Source: Paenibacillus mesophilus (GTDB taxonomy: Bacteria > Bacillota > Bacilli > Paenibacillales > NBRC-103111). Taken from it: a DNA stretch of 64,000 nucleotides. The notes beneath the pieces were generated by a model that was given only the letters and a program-made list of their open reading frames with translations, made no database searches and was not told the origin of the DNA. A program made the position numbers and the translations under genes. This document shows, in pieces, positions 8,358 to 17,779 of this stretch. The stretch's first letter is position 1. Every line of letters starts with the position of its first letter. The stretch covers positions 19,158-83,157 of the forward strand of contig NZ_VCRA01000029.1 in assembly GCF_005938385.1 (NCBI RefSeq), read 5' to 3'.

Positions 8358-9704
8358 TTATTTGTTCGCCGCCTCCAAAGCTTCGATCTGTTTGTTGGCC
8401 CGTTCTTCCGCCGCCTTTAACGCCGTATTGTAATCGCTTTTGCCCGTAACCATTTCGCTGAACGCGCTGTTCATTTCCGAGATGGCGATGCCGTTATATT
8501 TCGACATGTACGCAGGCGGCGCGAACGTTTCCGGCCGGAACGCCTGCAAATTTTTTCCTTTGTATTCCGGCGCATTTTGGGCGAAAGCTTGGCGAATTTC
8601 TTTGCTCTTCAGCACGGTCAAAATGCCGGCGCGCGATTTCTGCATCTGGAATTCGTCCGACGCCAAGTAAGCCAGCGCTTTAAAGGCTTCCTCCTTATGC
8701 TCGCTCACGCTCGTCAAATAGAAGAACAGCGGCCACGATTGCGGTCCGACGCCGGGCGAATCTGTAAACGACGGGATTTGCGCGAAATCGTAGTTGATCC
8801 CTTCGAACGACAAATCCCCGATTCCGGTTCCGGATACCGGAAGCCACATCGCTAACCGCTGCTCCTTATGGAACAAGTTCCTCGTCGTTCCGCCGCCCAA
8901 TTGATTGACCGTCACTTGGTTGCCCGGTATTTCATAGAAACGGAGCATATTGCCGATGTAGTCTTTCCATTTGGGGCTTGTAAAATCGGCTTTGCGCGTC
9001 GTCGGATGAATGAAGCCGAGCGAGAACGAATTGCGCAGCATTGCATCGACCGGCGAGATGATCGTGCCGTAATACTGGATACCGCCTTCGCTGCGGGATA
9101 ACTTTTTGGTCGTCTCGTAAAGGTCGTCCCACGTCATCTTGTCGCTCGGATAGGCGACGCCGAACTTGTCGAACAAATCCTTGTTGTAAACGATCGGGGA
9201 AGCGGCGCCGTTGACGGGCATCCCGTACATCCCTCCGCCGGCCAGCTGCTTGGCGAGGGCGACGGTAGTCGGATCAATGCGCTCCAGGTCGAACTGATGT
9301 TTTTTGATAAAAGGCGTCATATCGAATTGCAGCTTGTTGTCCTCGATATTCGCGTAGAAGCCGGACAACGCCACGATGACGACGTCGAGCCGGGATTTAG
9401 CGGCGATCATTTCCTTAATAGGCGCGGCGCTCTTGGGCACGAACGTAATTTTCATATGCGGATACTTTTTCTCGATCGCCTTGCCGTAATTCTCCATGAA
9501 GTTTTCGGCGCTCCAGCCGAAGGTTGCATCTTTTAATACTAGCTCGACCGGCTCCGGCGGTTTGGCGGCATCTTGGCCGACCGGTCCGGCACCGCCGCCG
9601 CTTCCTTTCTCGTCCGCCTTTCCATTGTTGCCCCCGCAGGCCGATGCCAGCATCGCCATAGCTAACGCGGTCGCCAGCGCTTTATAATTCCTTGCGCGCT
9701 TCAT
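8358..9704 (-). CDS. Extracellular solute-binding lipoprotein (sugar-type, family 1)
   Basis: The 448-residue product has a lipoprotein signal with lipobox ASAC (Cys23) and a Gly/Asn-rich linker, then the two-lobed binding fold of ABC carbohydrate-binding proteins. Signature segments shared with the three other binding proteins in this window include YNKDLFDKFGVAYPSDKMTWDD and EIPGNQVTVNQ. The start ATG follows GAAAGGGGC. No ABC permease or ATPase gene is nearby. It is the first gene of a two-gene unit with the Tat beta-helix protein and is divergent from the beta-propeller gene. Confidence 0.9.
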   Translation of the reverse strand: MKRARNYKALATALAMAMLASACGGNNGKADEKGSGGGAGPVGQDAAKPPEPVELVLKDATFGWSAENFMENYGKAIEKKYPHMKITFVPKSAAPIKEMIAAKSRLDVVIVALSGFYANIEDNKLQFDMTPFIKKHQFDLERIDPTTVALAKQLAGGGMYGMPVNGAASPIVYNKDLFDKFGVAYPSDKMTWDDLYETTKKLSRSEGGIQYYGTIISPVDAMLRNSFSLGFIHPTTRKADFTSPKWKDYIGNMLRFYEIPGNQVTVNQLGGGTTRNLFHKEQRLAMWLPVSGTGIGDLSFEGINYDFAQIPSFTDSPGVGPQSWPLFFYLTSVSEHKEEAFKALAYLASDEFQMQKSRAGILTVLKSKEIRQAFAQNAPEYKGKNLQAFRPETFAPPAYMSKYNGIAISEMNSAFSEMVTGKSDYNTALKAAEERANKQIEALEAANK

Positions 9705-9732
9705 TTTCTAGCCCCTTTCCTATTCGTGAGGT

Positions 9733-9746
9733 TGGTTACGCTTTCA
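9733..9746 (-). promoter_or_regulatory. Candidate catabolite-responsive (cre-like) site
   Basis: On the minus strand TGAAAGCGTAACCA agrees at 12 of 14 positions with the CcpA cre consensus TGWNANCGNTNWCA, 29-42 bases upstream of the binding-protein start. Catabolite control would suit a carbohydrate gene. The call rests on motif matching alone. Confidence 0.35.
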
Positions 9747-9775
9747 TTGTCTACTATTGACGGGTGATGTGAACA

Positions 9776-9812
9776 GGGCAAATTTTTTGACAATCGTGCC
9801 GAATTTTTGTCA
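9776..9812 (-). promoter_or_regulatory. Direct repeat resembling an AraC-type operator
   Basis: Two 17-base copies, at 9776-9792 and 9796-9812, agree at 12 of 17 positions and are spaced exactly 20 bases apart, two helical turns. On the minus strand they read TGTCAAAAAATTTGCCC and TGACAAAAATTCGGCAC. The position 70-110 bases upstream of the binding-protein start suits an AraC/YesN activator. The remaining 9813-10052 holds no further supported feature. Confidence 0.4.
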
Positions 9813-10052
9813 GCGGGCTTTGTTCTTTGGCCGCTGCGCAAAGATACGGCCTGACGGTCGAAAAAATGGTATCGCGATCGCAAATAATCGGAATCCATCA
9901 TAACGATTTGGCATATTCAGGTCCAGCCCCGGGGTGGACAATGAAAAAGCACCGCGTAAACGAAACAGGAAAGGGGGCGCGATGTATGAACGACGCGGAG
10001 CGATTGGATGAGGAGGAAACAAAAGAAAAGAAGAAAGGGGTGTTTGCGGCGT

Positions 10053-11900
10053 ATGAACAATCAAGAGATGCAATCCGAATCCGGATTGTGCTGCCACGGT
10101 ACCCCCGTACAGGCTGACGAGGGGAGAACCGCTGCGATTTGTACGAATAATCGGGGAGATACGCGACTCGTAATCGCCGCGCGCGGTTACGCGGTGATTG
10201 TCGATCCGCAGGAGGGGACCAGCAAGCAAGTCCACTTTCCGGCAAACAACAAAGATTATCCGTACGCCAGCTTAAGCAGCCGCAGCGGCATGTTTTATGT
10301 GGGGGCGGGAAACTTGCTGATGGCGCTGGACCCGTTCGCAGGCCGCTTCGTCGATTGCTGCGAGGCGGGGCATTCCGGAGAGGCAGTCGGATTCAGCTTG
10401 GCGGAAGATTCGGGCGGTACCATCTATGCGGCCTCCTACCCGACATGCCGGTTGCATGAATACGTGCCAAGCTCGCGGACTTTGACGGAGCTTGGTCGGC
10501 TCGACGTTCAAGAGGATTACCCGTTTCATCTGGCGGTGGACCGAGATGGATGGGTCTATGCCGGAATCGGCACGGAACGGTGCGTCATCTCCGCTCGCGA
10601 CCCGGAGAATGGCGAAGTCCGCTTATTGGTTGTCGGAGAGGATCGCGTAAGCGGCAAGGGCATCGTGAGGCTCGGGTCCGATGGCGAGGTATATGGTCGA
10701 CTGGCGCCATCTTCGATTTCCGAGCCGCAGCCGTGGTTTCGCTTGAAGCGGGGAGCGGCGATCCCGATTTCGGATCGCGAGGTTGCCGATAGCGATTATA
10801 CCGGCACGGGGTTCCAAACCGTGCATCGCCGTTTCCCCGCTCCATGGCGTCTATTGCGCTATAGCTTGCCGGACAAGGAAGCGGTCGTGATGAACGAAAC
10901 ATGCGGTCGGGAGCTTCTGCTTCCGTTGTCTTATGAATCGGAAGGGGCTGATCTGTCCCCTCTTGCAGCCGGACCGGACGGTAACCTATACGGCACTTCC
11001 AATCATCCGCTGCATTTGTACCGTTACGATCCGCAAGCGGATGTCCTGCAAGATCTGGGGGGAAGATGGACCGAGAAAAACGGAAATATTTGCGCTTATG
11101 CGATACAGGGAAATTGGATCGCCGGTGCCGCCTACGCAGGCGGGCATGTGTTTATCATCGATACGTCCCGTCCCTTTCATCAGGAACCCGGGGAAGCGGA
11201 AAACCCGAGGCTGGTCGCCTCCGTGCCTGAAATTTACCGTCCTCGCTGCGCGTTGGCTCATCCGGATGGGGAGCATGTGATTTTCGGCGGATACGGGAAT
11301 TATGGTGTGGTCGGAGGAGGATTGTACATTCGCAACCTGGCCGACAGAACCGAACAAGTGCTGACGCCCGACCGCCTGATTCGGCATCACAGTACGATGT
11401 GCATCGTCCCGTTGCCGGGCGGCGATCTTCTATGCGGTACGAGCGTCGAGGCTCCGGGCGGCGGCAAACCGAAAGATACGGAAGGGCGGCTTTACCGGTT
11501 GGACTGGCGAACCAAAGAAGTCGTTTATAGCGAGGCGCCTATTCCGGGAGCGCGCGAGATCGCTTTGATGGAGATAGACTCGGCGGGCTTGGTGCATGCC
11601 TTTACCGATAAGCTCTATTTCGTCTATGACCCGCAAGCCCGTCGTGTTCTCCGACAGGAAGAAATCGCCGCTTTGGGCGGATTGGTGCGGCAAGGACTCG
11701 TCAAGAGCGAGGCGGGCCGGATCTACGGTTTACGCGGGCAGGCGATCTTTACAATCGATACGGATACGTGCAGACTGGTGTGCTTGCTCAAGCCGCCTCA
11801 TAAGATCACTTCCGGGCTCGCCCTGCTGAACGACCGCCTGTATTATGCCAGCGGGAAGCAACTATGGAGCATGCGGCTGGGGGCGTCCGAGCACACCTGA
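10053..11900 (+). CDS. Beta-propeller-like protein of unknown function
   Basis: Taking ATG 10053 gives 615 residues; an in-frame ATG at 10008 would add 15 basic residues but has only a weak GGAG upstream, and 10053 is itself preceded by a distant AAAGGGG, so the start is uncertain. There is no signal peptide. Repeating blades are visible as GxxYxxxxxxxxLxxYDP units, for example GNLYGTSNHPLHLYRYDPQ, GRLYRLDW and DKLYFVYDP. This resembles lactonase/SMP-30-like or WD-type propellers, but no catalytic set is recognised. It is followed after 17 bases by a hydrolase and then a binding lipoprotein, which suggests a role in handling the same carbohydrate. Confidence 0.7.
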   Translation: MNNQEMQSESGLCCHGTPVQADEGRTAAICTNNRGDTRLVIAARGYAVIVDPQEGTSKQVHFPANNKDYPYASLSSRSGMFYVGAGNLLMALDPFAGRFVDCCEAGHSGEAVGFSLAEDSGGTIYAASYPTCRLHEYVPSSRTLTELGRLDVQEDYPFHLAVDRDGWVYAGIGTERCVISARDPENGEVRLLVVGEDRVSGKGIVRLGSDGEVYGRLAPSSISEPQPWFRLKRGAAIPISDREVADSDYTGTGFQTVHRRFPAPWRLLRYSLPDKEAVVMNETCGRELLLPLSYESEGADLSPLAAGPDGNLYGTSNHPLHLYRYDPQADVLQDLGGRWTEKNGNICAYAIQGNWIAGAAYAGGHVFIIDTSRPFHQEPGEAENPRLVASVPEIYRPRCALAHPDGEHVIFGGYGNYGVVGGGLYIRNLADRTEQVLTPDRLIRHHSTMCIVPLPGGDLLCGTSVEAPGGGKPKDTEGRLYRLDWRTKEVVYSEAPIPGAREIALMEIDSAGLVHAFTDKLYFVYDPQARRVLRQEEIAALGGLVRQGLVKSEAGRIYGLRGQAIFTIDTDTCRLVCLLKPPHKITSGLALLNDRLYYASGKQLWSMRLGASEHT

Positions 11901-11917
11901 GTGGAGGGGATGCATGT

Positions 11918-12943
11918 ATGGTTTATGTACTGCAGCAATTAAATGACAATGGAGTACCGCCGTTGCTGGCAGACGCTGCTTCAGCGGAGCAGTGGCGGAT
12001 TAAGCGGGAAGGGATTCGGCGTATTTGGATGGAGTATGTGGGAGAGCATCCGAATCGGCAGCCTACCGGATATGAAGTGCTGTCGAAGGTGGAGTTTGCC
12101 GACCATTCGCGGCTTCATATCCGCTACGGAACCACAAACGGAGATGAGGTCACCGCTTATCTTCTTCTGCCAAGCGACCGGCGAGCCGGGCCGCTTCCGG
12201 CGGTATTGGCGCTTCATCCGACGATCGGGAACGGCAAGGAGGACACCGCGACATTTCAAGGGCGCAGCAATCGGCGATATGGGTTTGAACTTGCGCAGCG
12301 CGGATATGTCGTGCTTGCGCCGGATACGATTACTGCAGGCGAGCGGGCCTCCTCGCTGTCGGAAGCCTATCGTACGGCGGCATTTTACGAAAGCAACCCG
12401 GGCTGGACGGCTGTCGGCAAGATGCTGATCGATCATCTGTATGGCGTCGATTTGCTGTGCGCTTTGCCCGAGGTGGACCCGGGGCGGATCGGGGCGATCG
12501 GACATTCTCTCGGCGGTTATAATAGCTTCTTTCTGGCCGGTCTGGACGATCGGATCCGGGCCTTCGTCAGCAGCTGCGGTTTTTGCACCTTCGCGGGCGA
12601 TCCGACACCGAATCGATGGGGGGAACGGGATTGGTTCTCGCATATTCCCCGCCTGACCGAAGATTTGAACAGAGGCGAAGTCCCTTTCGAATTTCACGAG
12701 ATTGCCGCGCTAGCCGCGCCAATCCCGGCATTTTACTATAGCGGCCAGCAGGATCCGATTTTTCCGAATTGGCAGTCGTACTCGCAAGGAATGGATCGGT
12801 TGTTCGAGCTGTACCGGTTGTTGGACAAGGCCGATTCCTTTCATTATGTGATGACAAACGGCGGACATGATTTTCCCGGCGCTGTTCGGCAGATGGCATA
12901 TGCCTTCTTGGACAGGCATTTGGGAAAAGAGCAAACCTACTAA
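11918..12943 (+). CDS. Alpha/beta hydrolase (dienelactone hydrolase / acetyl esterase type)
   Basis: The 341-residue cytoplasmic protein carries the nucleophile elbow GHSLGGY, an acid in QQDPIF and a C-terminal His in GGHDFP, a complete catalytic triad. Earlier LPAVLALHPTIGNGKE provides the oxyanion-side HP motif. No signal peptide is present. ATG 11918 is chosen because GGAGGGG lies 8 bases upstream; the nearby ATGs at 11910 and 11914 are in other frames. Lying between the propeller and a binding lipoprotein, it probably deacylates an imported saccharide, but the ester is unknown. Confidence 0.83.
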   Translation: MVYVLQQLNDNGVPPLLADAASAEQWRIKREGIRRIWMEYVGEHPNRQPTGYEVLSKVEFADHSRLHIRYGTTNGDEVTAYLLLPSDRRAGPLPAVLALHPTIGNGKEDTATFQGRSNRRYGFELAQRGYVVLAPDTITAGERASSLSEAYRTAAFYESNPGWTAVGKMLIDHLYGVDLLCALPEVDPGRIGAIGHSLGGYNSFFLAGLDDRIRAFVSSCGFCTFAGDPTPNRWGERDWFSHIPRLTEDLNRGEVPFEFHEIAALAAPIPAFYYSGQQDPIFPNWQSYSQGMDRLFELYRLLDKADSFHYVMTNGGHDFPGAVRQMAYAFLDRHLGKEQTY

Positions 12944-12965
12944 ATGGAAAGAGGGTCGATTCCGA

Positions 12966-14306
12966 ATGTATAAGTATAAGAAGCTGTTCCATTGTCTGAT
13001 CGGTTCGTCGTTAGTCGTTCTGCTTGCCGCTTGCGGCGACGGAGGCGGTGGTCCGGACCAAACCGTCGGGCAGAAGCCCGCGGACAAAGCGGAGAAGCCT
13101 CCCGAACCGGTCGAATTGAAAATCCATGCCTCCGGAGTAGCGGAACAGGAGTTCAATACCCGCTTCAAAGACGTGCTGCGCAAAAAGTATCCGCACATCA
13201 CGATCACCTGGCTGCCGTCCAGCGGAGCTTCGAACTCGGTTGCCGAGTACGTTGCCCGCGGCGAGATTCCCGATATTATACGCAATATTTCCAGCACGAT
13301 CCGCACCAACTACTTGGATCTTGGGCTCGGATACGACCTGAACGAGATGGTCAAGAAATATAAGTACGATTTGACCCGCTTCAATCCGATCTTTATTGAC
13401 GGCTTGAAAAATTTGACTTCGCCAAACGGAGAGCTGTACGGCCTCCCGGTTTCGCCGTTCTTTTCGCGGGTACTGTATTACAACAAAGATTTGTTCGACA
13501 AATTCGGCCAGCCTTACTTGAAAGACGGCATGACCTGGGACGAAGTATACGACGCGGCCCGCAAGATGACCCGCGTGGAGAACGGAGTCGTTTACCGCGG
13601 GTTCAGCGCCAATGTCAGCTCTTTATTGACGTACAATGAATATTCTCTCTCTACTTTGGACCCGGCCAAGGACGATCTGTCGAGCTTCGAGACGTGGAAA
13701 AAAATATTTGACAACTATATGCGGTTTTATCAAATACCGAACAATACGATCGGGAAAACGGTAGCCGAGGAAAGCACCATGTTCCAGAAAGGGACGGTCG
13801 CCATTCATTCCGACATTTACTCGCCGTATCTCAACTTGAGCATGCTTCCCAATTGGGACATGGCATCGATCCCGATCATCGCCGGGGCGCCCAAAAAAAT
13901 CGGCATATTCCCGCCCGGGTATTTGCTCATTACGAAGCAAAGCAAGCATAAGGACGAAGCGTTCAAGGTCATCATGGAATTGCTCGGCGACGACGTTCAG
14001 ATGAACGATTCCCGCAACGGATTTTTGCCGACGTTGGCCGACAAAAGCATATTGAGCGTTTTGAGCCAGAACAGCGACGCGTTCAAAGGCAAGAATATGA
14101 AAGCCGTCAGCTACTACGAATTCGCTCCGCTCCGTCCGGCACGCGCGAAAGGGATGACCGTTATCGATACGAATACGGCGGACGCCCTGCTGCGGGATGC
14201 ATTCATGAATTCGGCGCTCGGCAACGAGGACGTCAATTCGGCATTAAGGAAAACGGACGAGCTGCTGCGCAAAGAAGTGGAGAAGGAGAAAAGCAAGACA
14301 AAGTGA
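12966..14306 (+). CDS. Extracellular solute-binding lipoprotein (sugar-type, family 1)
   Basis: The 446-residue product has a lipobox LLAAC (Cys23) followed by a Gly-rich linker. It shares with the other binding proteins here the segments PEPVELKI, KKYPHITITW and YYNKDLFDKFGQPY...DGMTWDE. The ATG at 12966 lies 11 bases after GAGGG. It is the third gene of the propeller-hydrolase-binding protein unit. No permease gene follows; the next gene is a convergent AraC-type membrane regulator, beyond a strong shared terminator. Confidence 0.9.
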   Translation: MYKYKKLFHCLIGSSLVVLLAACGDGGGGPDQTVGQKPADKAEKPPEPVELKIHASGVAEQEFNTRFKDVLRKKYPHITITWLPSSGASNSVAEYVARGEIPDIIRNISSTIRTNYLDLGLGYDLNEMVKKYKYDLTRFNPIFIDGLKNLTSPNGELYGLPVSPFFSRVLYYNKDLFDKFGQPYLKDGMTWDEVYDAARKMTRVENGVVYRGFSANVSSLLTYNEYSLSTLDPAKDDLSSFETWKKIFDNYMRFYQIPNNTIGKTVAEESTMFQKGTVAIHSDIYSPYLNLSMLPNWDMASIPIIAGAPKKIGIFPPGYLLITKQSKHKDEAFKVIMELLGDDVQMNDSRNGFLPTLADKSILSVLSQNSDAFKGKNMKAVSYYEFAPLRPARAKGMTVIDTNTADALLRDAFMNSALGNEDVNSALRKTDELLRKEVEKEKSKTK

Positions 14307-14337
14307 ACGGCGTTTCTATTGGACGAAAATGAAAATA

Positions 14338-14365
14338 GGGGCTGTCCCGATAAAGGGGCAGCCCC
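14338..14365. terminator. Bidirectional terminator between binding protein and AraC genes
   Basis: GGGGCTGTCCC at 14338-14348 pairs over 11 positions, one of them G-U, with GGGGCAGCCCC at 14355-14365 around a GATAAA loop. It lies between the converging ends of the two genes. Confidence 0.8.
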
Positions 14366-14393
14366 TTGTTCCGCGTCAATCGGCGCATGGGCT

Positions 14394-16604
14394 TTATGGC
14401 TCGGAGAAGGCAGATTCGGCGAAAGGCATTTTGCGGTACTGCATCGGGGTTACGCCGAACTTGCTTTTGAAGCGGGCGCAAAAATAGCGGGCGTTGCTGT
14501 AGCCGACCTTCTCCGCAATATCTTTTGTCGACAGGGCGGTATGGCGCAGCAGCTCGCAGGCGCTGTCCAAGCGGGCGTTGGTCAAGTAATCGATAAAAGG
14601 AACTCCGATCCGTTCCCTGAACTGCCTGGATAAATAAGAAGTCGACAAGCCTGTCAGCGCGGCCAACTGATCGAGCGAAATATCTTCATGCAGATGGTCC
14701 CGAATATACGACGTCAAGGTGGAGGCAAGCTCGTGCTGGGATCGCCGCATAATGTGCTGCTCGATATGCCCCGTCACTTGAATGCTCAATGTGCGTATCG
14801 CCTCGAGCGAATCATGCCAATTATCCGCTCGGACCAATTGAGTCGACAGCGCTGCGGGGAAAAGACGTTCTTTCATGTTAACGTCGAGAACGACTTTCGA
14901 TACGATCATCGCAAGCTGCATCAGACAAAACTGGACGGCCTCCAAAGGAACGGAGCGGCTGCCCGCAACCATCGCAAATTGCTCGAGGAACTGCTCTACG
15001 GCGGCCCGGTCGCCTGCGCGCATCGCATTTTCAAGCGGCTCATATTGAATTTGCGGCATTTCGTTGCGTGCGCTCAATTCGTCATGATCCATAATCGTAT
15101 TCACGCCGAACAGAAACTTATAGGCCAAAGCGGCCTCGGCCTGCTCGAACGACTTGGCGATTTCCTCGGGCGACCGAGCCGTACCGCCTATGCCTGCGGC
15201 GAACGAAGCTGCTCCTCCCGCGCCATGCAGCACGGCATGAAGCTCGGCCAGTATTTGCTCGCGCAACGATGCGCTATCGTCGGCGTAATACAGAACGCTC
15301 CATTCGCCCGGGCGGTTCTCCACGGCGAGATGCGCGAGAGACAGCTTGCGAGTCGCCAGCACGGCCGTTTCCTTCGCTTTATCGCCGCGCCAGATCACGT
15401 TGACCACGACGTAAGCGGAGGCGGCGGGAACCGCTTCGACGGCTTCGTCTTCGGTCATTCGTCCGTGCAGCAAGTCGAGCAGCTTGCTGCCGCTCAGCTT
15501 TTGGGACAAATATTGGATCGTATGATGCAATTCCGTCATGACGTAGTCCAAAGCCTGAAGCTCGTTGCGCTGCTGCTTCGGGTACAAGCCGGCGTTCCGT
15601 TCCTTCAAGCGTTGAATCAAATGCTGAACCGGCTTGTATGATTTGAAGGCGAGGAAGTAGGCGAGTACGATGCCGATAGCGGCCGTCCCCAAACCGATCC
15701 ATACGATGGTGCTCCTCATGTTGGTGGAGGCGGGTGCAGAAATGTCGGGCGGAGCCATCGCCGCATACGCCCATTGTTCCCCTTCCCGCTGTAAGGAAAG
15801 AAAGTGTACGTCGCCATTCGTTCGCCCGTTCCAGCCGGCTTTCACCTCGGACCTATCCGCGGCGGACGCATTGCTCGAGCCTGCCATATAGCCGTCCGGG
15901 ATGTGATACATAAACAGCTTTTCCCGCGAGTCTGCGAGAAACCGGTCCATGACGGTATGAAACAGGTCGGCGCGAATATCGATCAGCAAATATCCTTGAA
16001 TGTCTTTGCCCGCTGCCCGCTCGGGGAATGAAATGACATAGGTCATCAAACGGTCGCGAACGCCGAGTCCGTAATCGACGTCCCGCAGTATCCAACGGTT
16101 CGTCCATGAATCGTCCGATTTAAGCAAACGAATCAACCCGGCTCCGGGAGTACGGTCCCCGAACGGGAAGAAGGCGTGCTTGTCGACCATGAAATCCGTG
16201 TTTTTGAAATAAAAAGTTACATTTTCGGCTTCCGGATGGTCGGCCACAATTTCTTTGAGATGGTTCGCCAAATGATAAATTTGATACATGCTTTGTCCGT
16301 ATTCCTCGTAAAATACGGAGAATGGATCGCGCGCGGACGTATCGACGGCAGACAGCAGCTTGCCGAAGAAGGCGTTTTTATAGACGCCCGGATACGTATG
16401 TTCCATCTGCTCCTTTAACGCGGTCAAACGGCTGTTGCCGTTTTGCGCCTTCTCCTCGGCCGCGGCTCTTCCGGTCCGCTCGAGCATGAGAAAGACGCAT
16501 ACCGCGGATATCAGCAAGGCGATCAACGTATAGGACAGAAACAGCCGTCTGAAGTAAACGCTTTCCAAATAACGTGCGGATGTTCGAACAAGGGCGAGCT
16601 TCAT
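14394..16604 (-). CDS. Membrane-bound AraC/YesN-type transcriptional regulator
   Basis: The 736-residue product has an N-terminal membrane helix (about residues 20-42, LFLSYTLIALLISAVCVFLML), an extracytoplasmic sensor region of about 260 residues, a second helix (TIVWIGLGTAAIGIVLAYF near 305-325), a cytoplasmic linker and a C-terminal double HTH of AraC type (ISLDQLAALTGLSTSYLSRQF, then STKDIAEKVGYSN). This one-component layout lets the protein sense an external carbohydrate and act directly on DNA. The ATG at 16604 is 9 bases after AGGAG; a TTG nine bases earlier overlaps that site. It converges on the propeller-hydrolase-binding protein operon, its likely target. Confidence 0.87.
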   Translation of the reverse strand: MKLALVRTSARYLESVYFRRLFLSYTLIALLISAVCVFLMLERTGRAAAEEKAQNGNSRLTALKEQMEHTYPGVYKNAFFGKLLSAVDTSARDPFSVFYEEYGQSMYQIYHLANHLKEIVADHPEAENVTFYFKNTDFMVDKHAFFPFGDRTPGAGLIRLLKSDDSWTNRWILRDVDYGLGVRDRLMTYVISFPERAAGKDIQGYLLIDIRADLFHTVMDRFLADSREKLFMYHIPDGYMAGSSNASAADRSEVKAGWNGRTNGDVHFLSLQREGEQWAYAAMAPPDISAPASTNMRSTIVWIGLGTAAIGIVLAYFLAFKSYKPVQHLIQRLKERNAGLYPKQQRNELQALDYVMTELHHTIQYLSQKLSGSKLLDLLHGRMTEDEAVEAVPAASAYVVVNVIWRGDKAKETAVLATRKLSLAHLAVENRPGEWSVLYYADDSASLREQILAELHAVLHGAGGAASFAAGIGGTARSPEEIAKSFEQAEAALAYKFLFGVNTIMDHDELSARNEMPQIQYEPLENAMRAGDRAAVEQFLEQFAMVAGSRSVPLEAVQFCLMQLAMIVSKVVLDVNMKERLFPAALSTQLVRADNWHDSLEAIRTLSIQVTGHIEQHIMRRSQHELASTLTSYIRDHLHEDISLDQLAALTGLSTSYLSRQFRERIGVPFIDYLTNARLDSACELLRHTALSTKDIAEKVGYSNARYFCARFKSKFGVTPMQYRKMPFAESAFSEP

Positions 16605-16747
16605 TGCGACCAACTCCTAAGGCCATGTCGGGCTTAACGCCTCGATCATATCATGCGGCTGTGTCAAAAGTAAATGTATGTATACCGGCAAGCAACAATG
16701 AACGTTATCCCGCTGCACGAATGTAGCGCTCGACGTTAGTCTATACG

Positions 16748-16774
16748 AAAAAGGCCGTCTCAATCGAGACGGCC
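16748..16774 (-). terminator. Terminator of the SDR gene
   Basis: GGCCGTCTC 16753-16761 and GAGACGGCC 16766-16774 form a perfect 9-base-pair stem with an AATC loop. On the minus strand it is followed by a T run. Confidence 0.88.
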
Positions 16775-16793
16775 GTCCTTTCCTTTATCCAAA

Positions 16794-17552
16794 TCAAAAC
16801 GCCGTCCAACCCGCATCGGCGGTAATCACCGTACCGTTGACGAAGCTGGAATCGTCCGACGCGAGGAACAGTGCGACTGCGGCAATTTCCTCGGGCTCGC
16901 CCGTTCTCGGCATGACGCCCATACCCGGCATCACCTTATCCAGGCCGAATTCGTTCGGAACGGAGCCGCCCATGCCGATATTCGTTTTCACCCCGCCCGG
17001 TGCAATGGCATTGCAGCGAATGCCGAGCTTCGCGTATTGGTAGCCGACGTTTTTGGTCAAGCCGACGACGGCATGCTTCGCGGACGTATAAGCCGCGCCT
17101 GCTCTGGAGCCGTACAAACCGCCGACGGAGGCGATGTTCACGATCGTTCCCTTGCCTTTCTCCATGAAGATGGGCAGCGCTTTGCGAATCGCCCGCATCG
17201 GGCCCGTGGCATTAACCGCGAAGACGCGTTCCCACGATTCGTCCGTCAGCTCATGGGCAGGAACCATGCCGTCCATAATGCCTGCGTTGTTAACTAGTAT
17301 ATCCAATGTGCCGAAATTCTCGACTGCGGCGTCGATCATGTTCCGGACATCCTCTTCCTTCGCTACGTTGGCCGCTACCGAAACGGCGATGCCGTTGTTT
17401 GCTTGGATCAAGGCAACAGTTGCTTGCGCCGACTGCTCGTTCATGTCGGACACGATCACTTTGGCGCCTTCCTTGGCGAATAGTACGGCGATTTCCTTGC
17501 CCATTCCGGAGCCGGCTCCCGTCACTACGGCAACTTTTCCTTCGAGTTTCAT
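16794..17552 (-). CDS. Short-chain dehydrogenase/reductase (SDR)
   Basis: The 252-residue protein is a classical SDR: TGAGSGMG at residues 11-18 binds the nucleotide, NNAG and the catalytic Ser in NIASVGG precede YTSAKHA with the YxxxK pair, and an IAPGGVKTNI segment follows. The Asp in VIVSDMNE suggests NAD preference. The substrate is unknown. The ATG at 17552 is 8 bases after GGGAGG; longer in-frame starts lack a site. It is transcribed divergently from a TetR gene, and a shared operator-like palindrome lies in between, so TetR repression is likely. Confidence 0.9.
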   Translation of the reverse strand: MKLEGKVAVVTGAGSGMGKEIAVLFAKEGAKVIVSDMNEQSAQATVALIQANNGIAVSVAANVAKEEDVRNMIDAAVENFGTLDILVNNAGIMDGMVPAHELTDESWERVFAVNATGPMRAIRKALPIFMEKGKGTIVNIASVGGLYGSRAGAAYTSAKHAVVGLTKNVGYQYAKLGIRCNAIAPGGVKTNIGMGGSVPNEFGLDKVMPGMGVMPRTGEPEEIAAVALFLASDDSSFVNGTVITADAGWTAF

Positions 17553-17700
17553 CAACAAGACCTCCCGGATCGTTTGATTGTGCGACGAAATGATGTACAA
17601 TAACGATAAGTCTCGGTGACAGATGTTGAAAAACGAACAACTGTCTACTAAAAGTATAGTCTTCTTTACAGGGGCGAACAATCAGTAAAACCTTTCGATT

Positions 17701-17756
17701 TGTACGGAAACGAACAGTAACGCCGTTTTTGTACAGCATCATGACCCGATTATGAT
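17701..17756. promoter_or_regulatory. TetR-type operator overlapping the tetR promoter
   Basis: TGTACGGAAACG at 17701-17712 and CGTTTTTGTACA at 17724-17735 form an inverted repeat matching at 10 of 12 positions across an 11-base spacer. The right arm overlaps a -35 box TTGTAC (17729-17734), 16 bases before the -10 box TATGAT (17751-17756), which reads toward the TetR gene. The position between divergent genes fits autoregulation plus control of the SDR. Confidence 0.6.
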
Positions 17757-17779
17757 TTCCAACTTTGCGGGGTTTTGAC

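Noticed and set aside
9986..10117. A 43-codon ORF with an AAAGGGGG ribosome site before the propeller gene
   Set aside because: It overlaps the propeller gene start in another frame, its second half reads like the shadow of that gene, and no family is recognised; kept only as a start-site caution.
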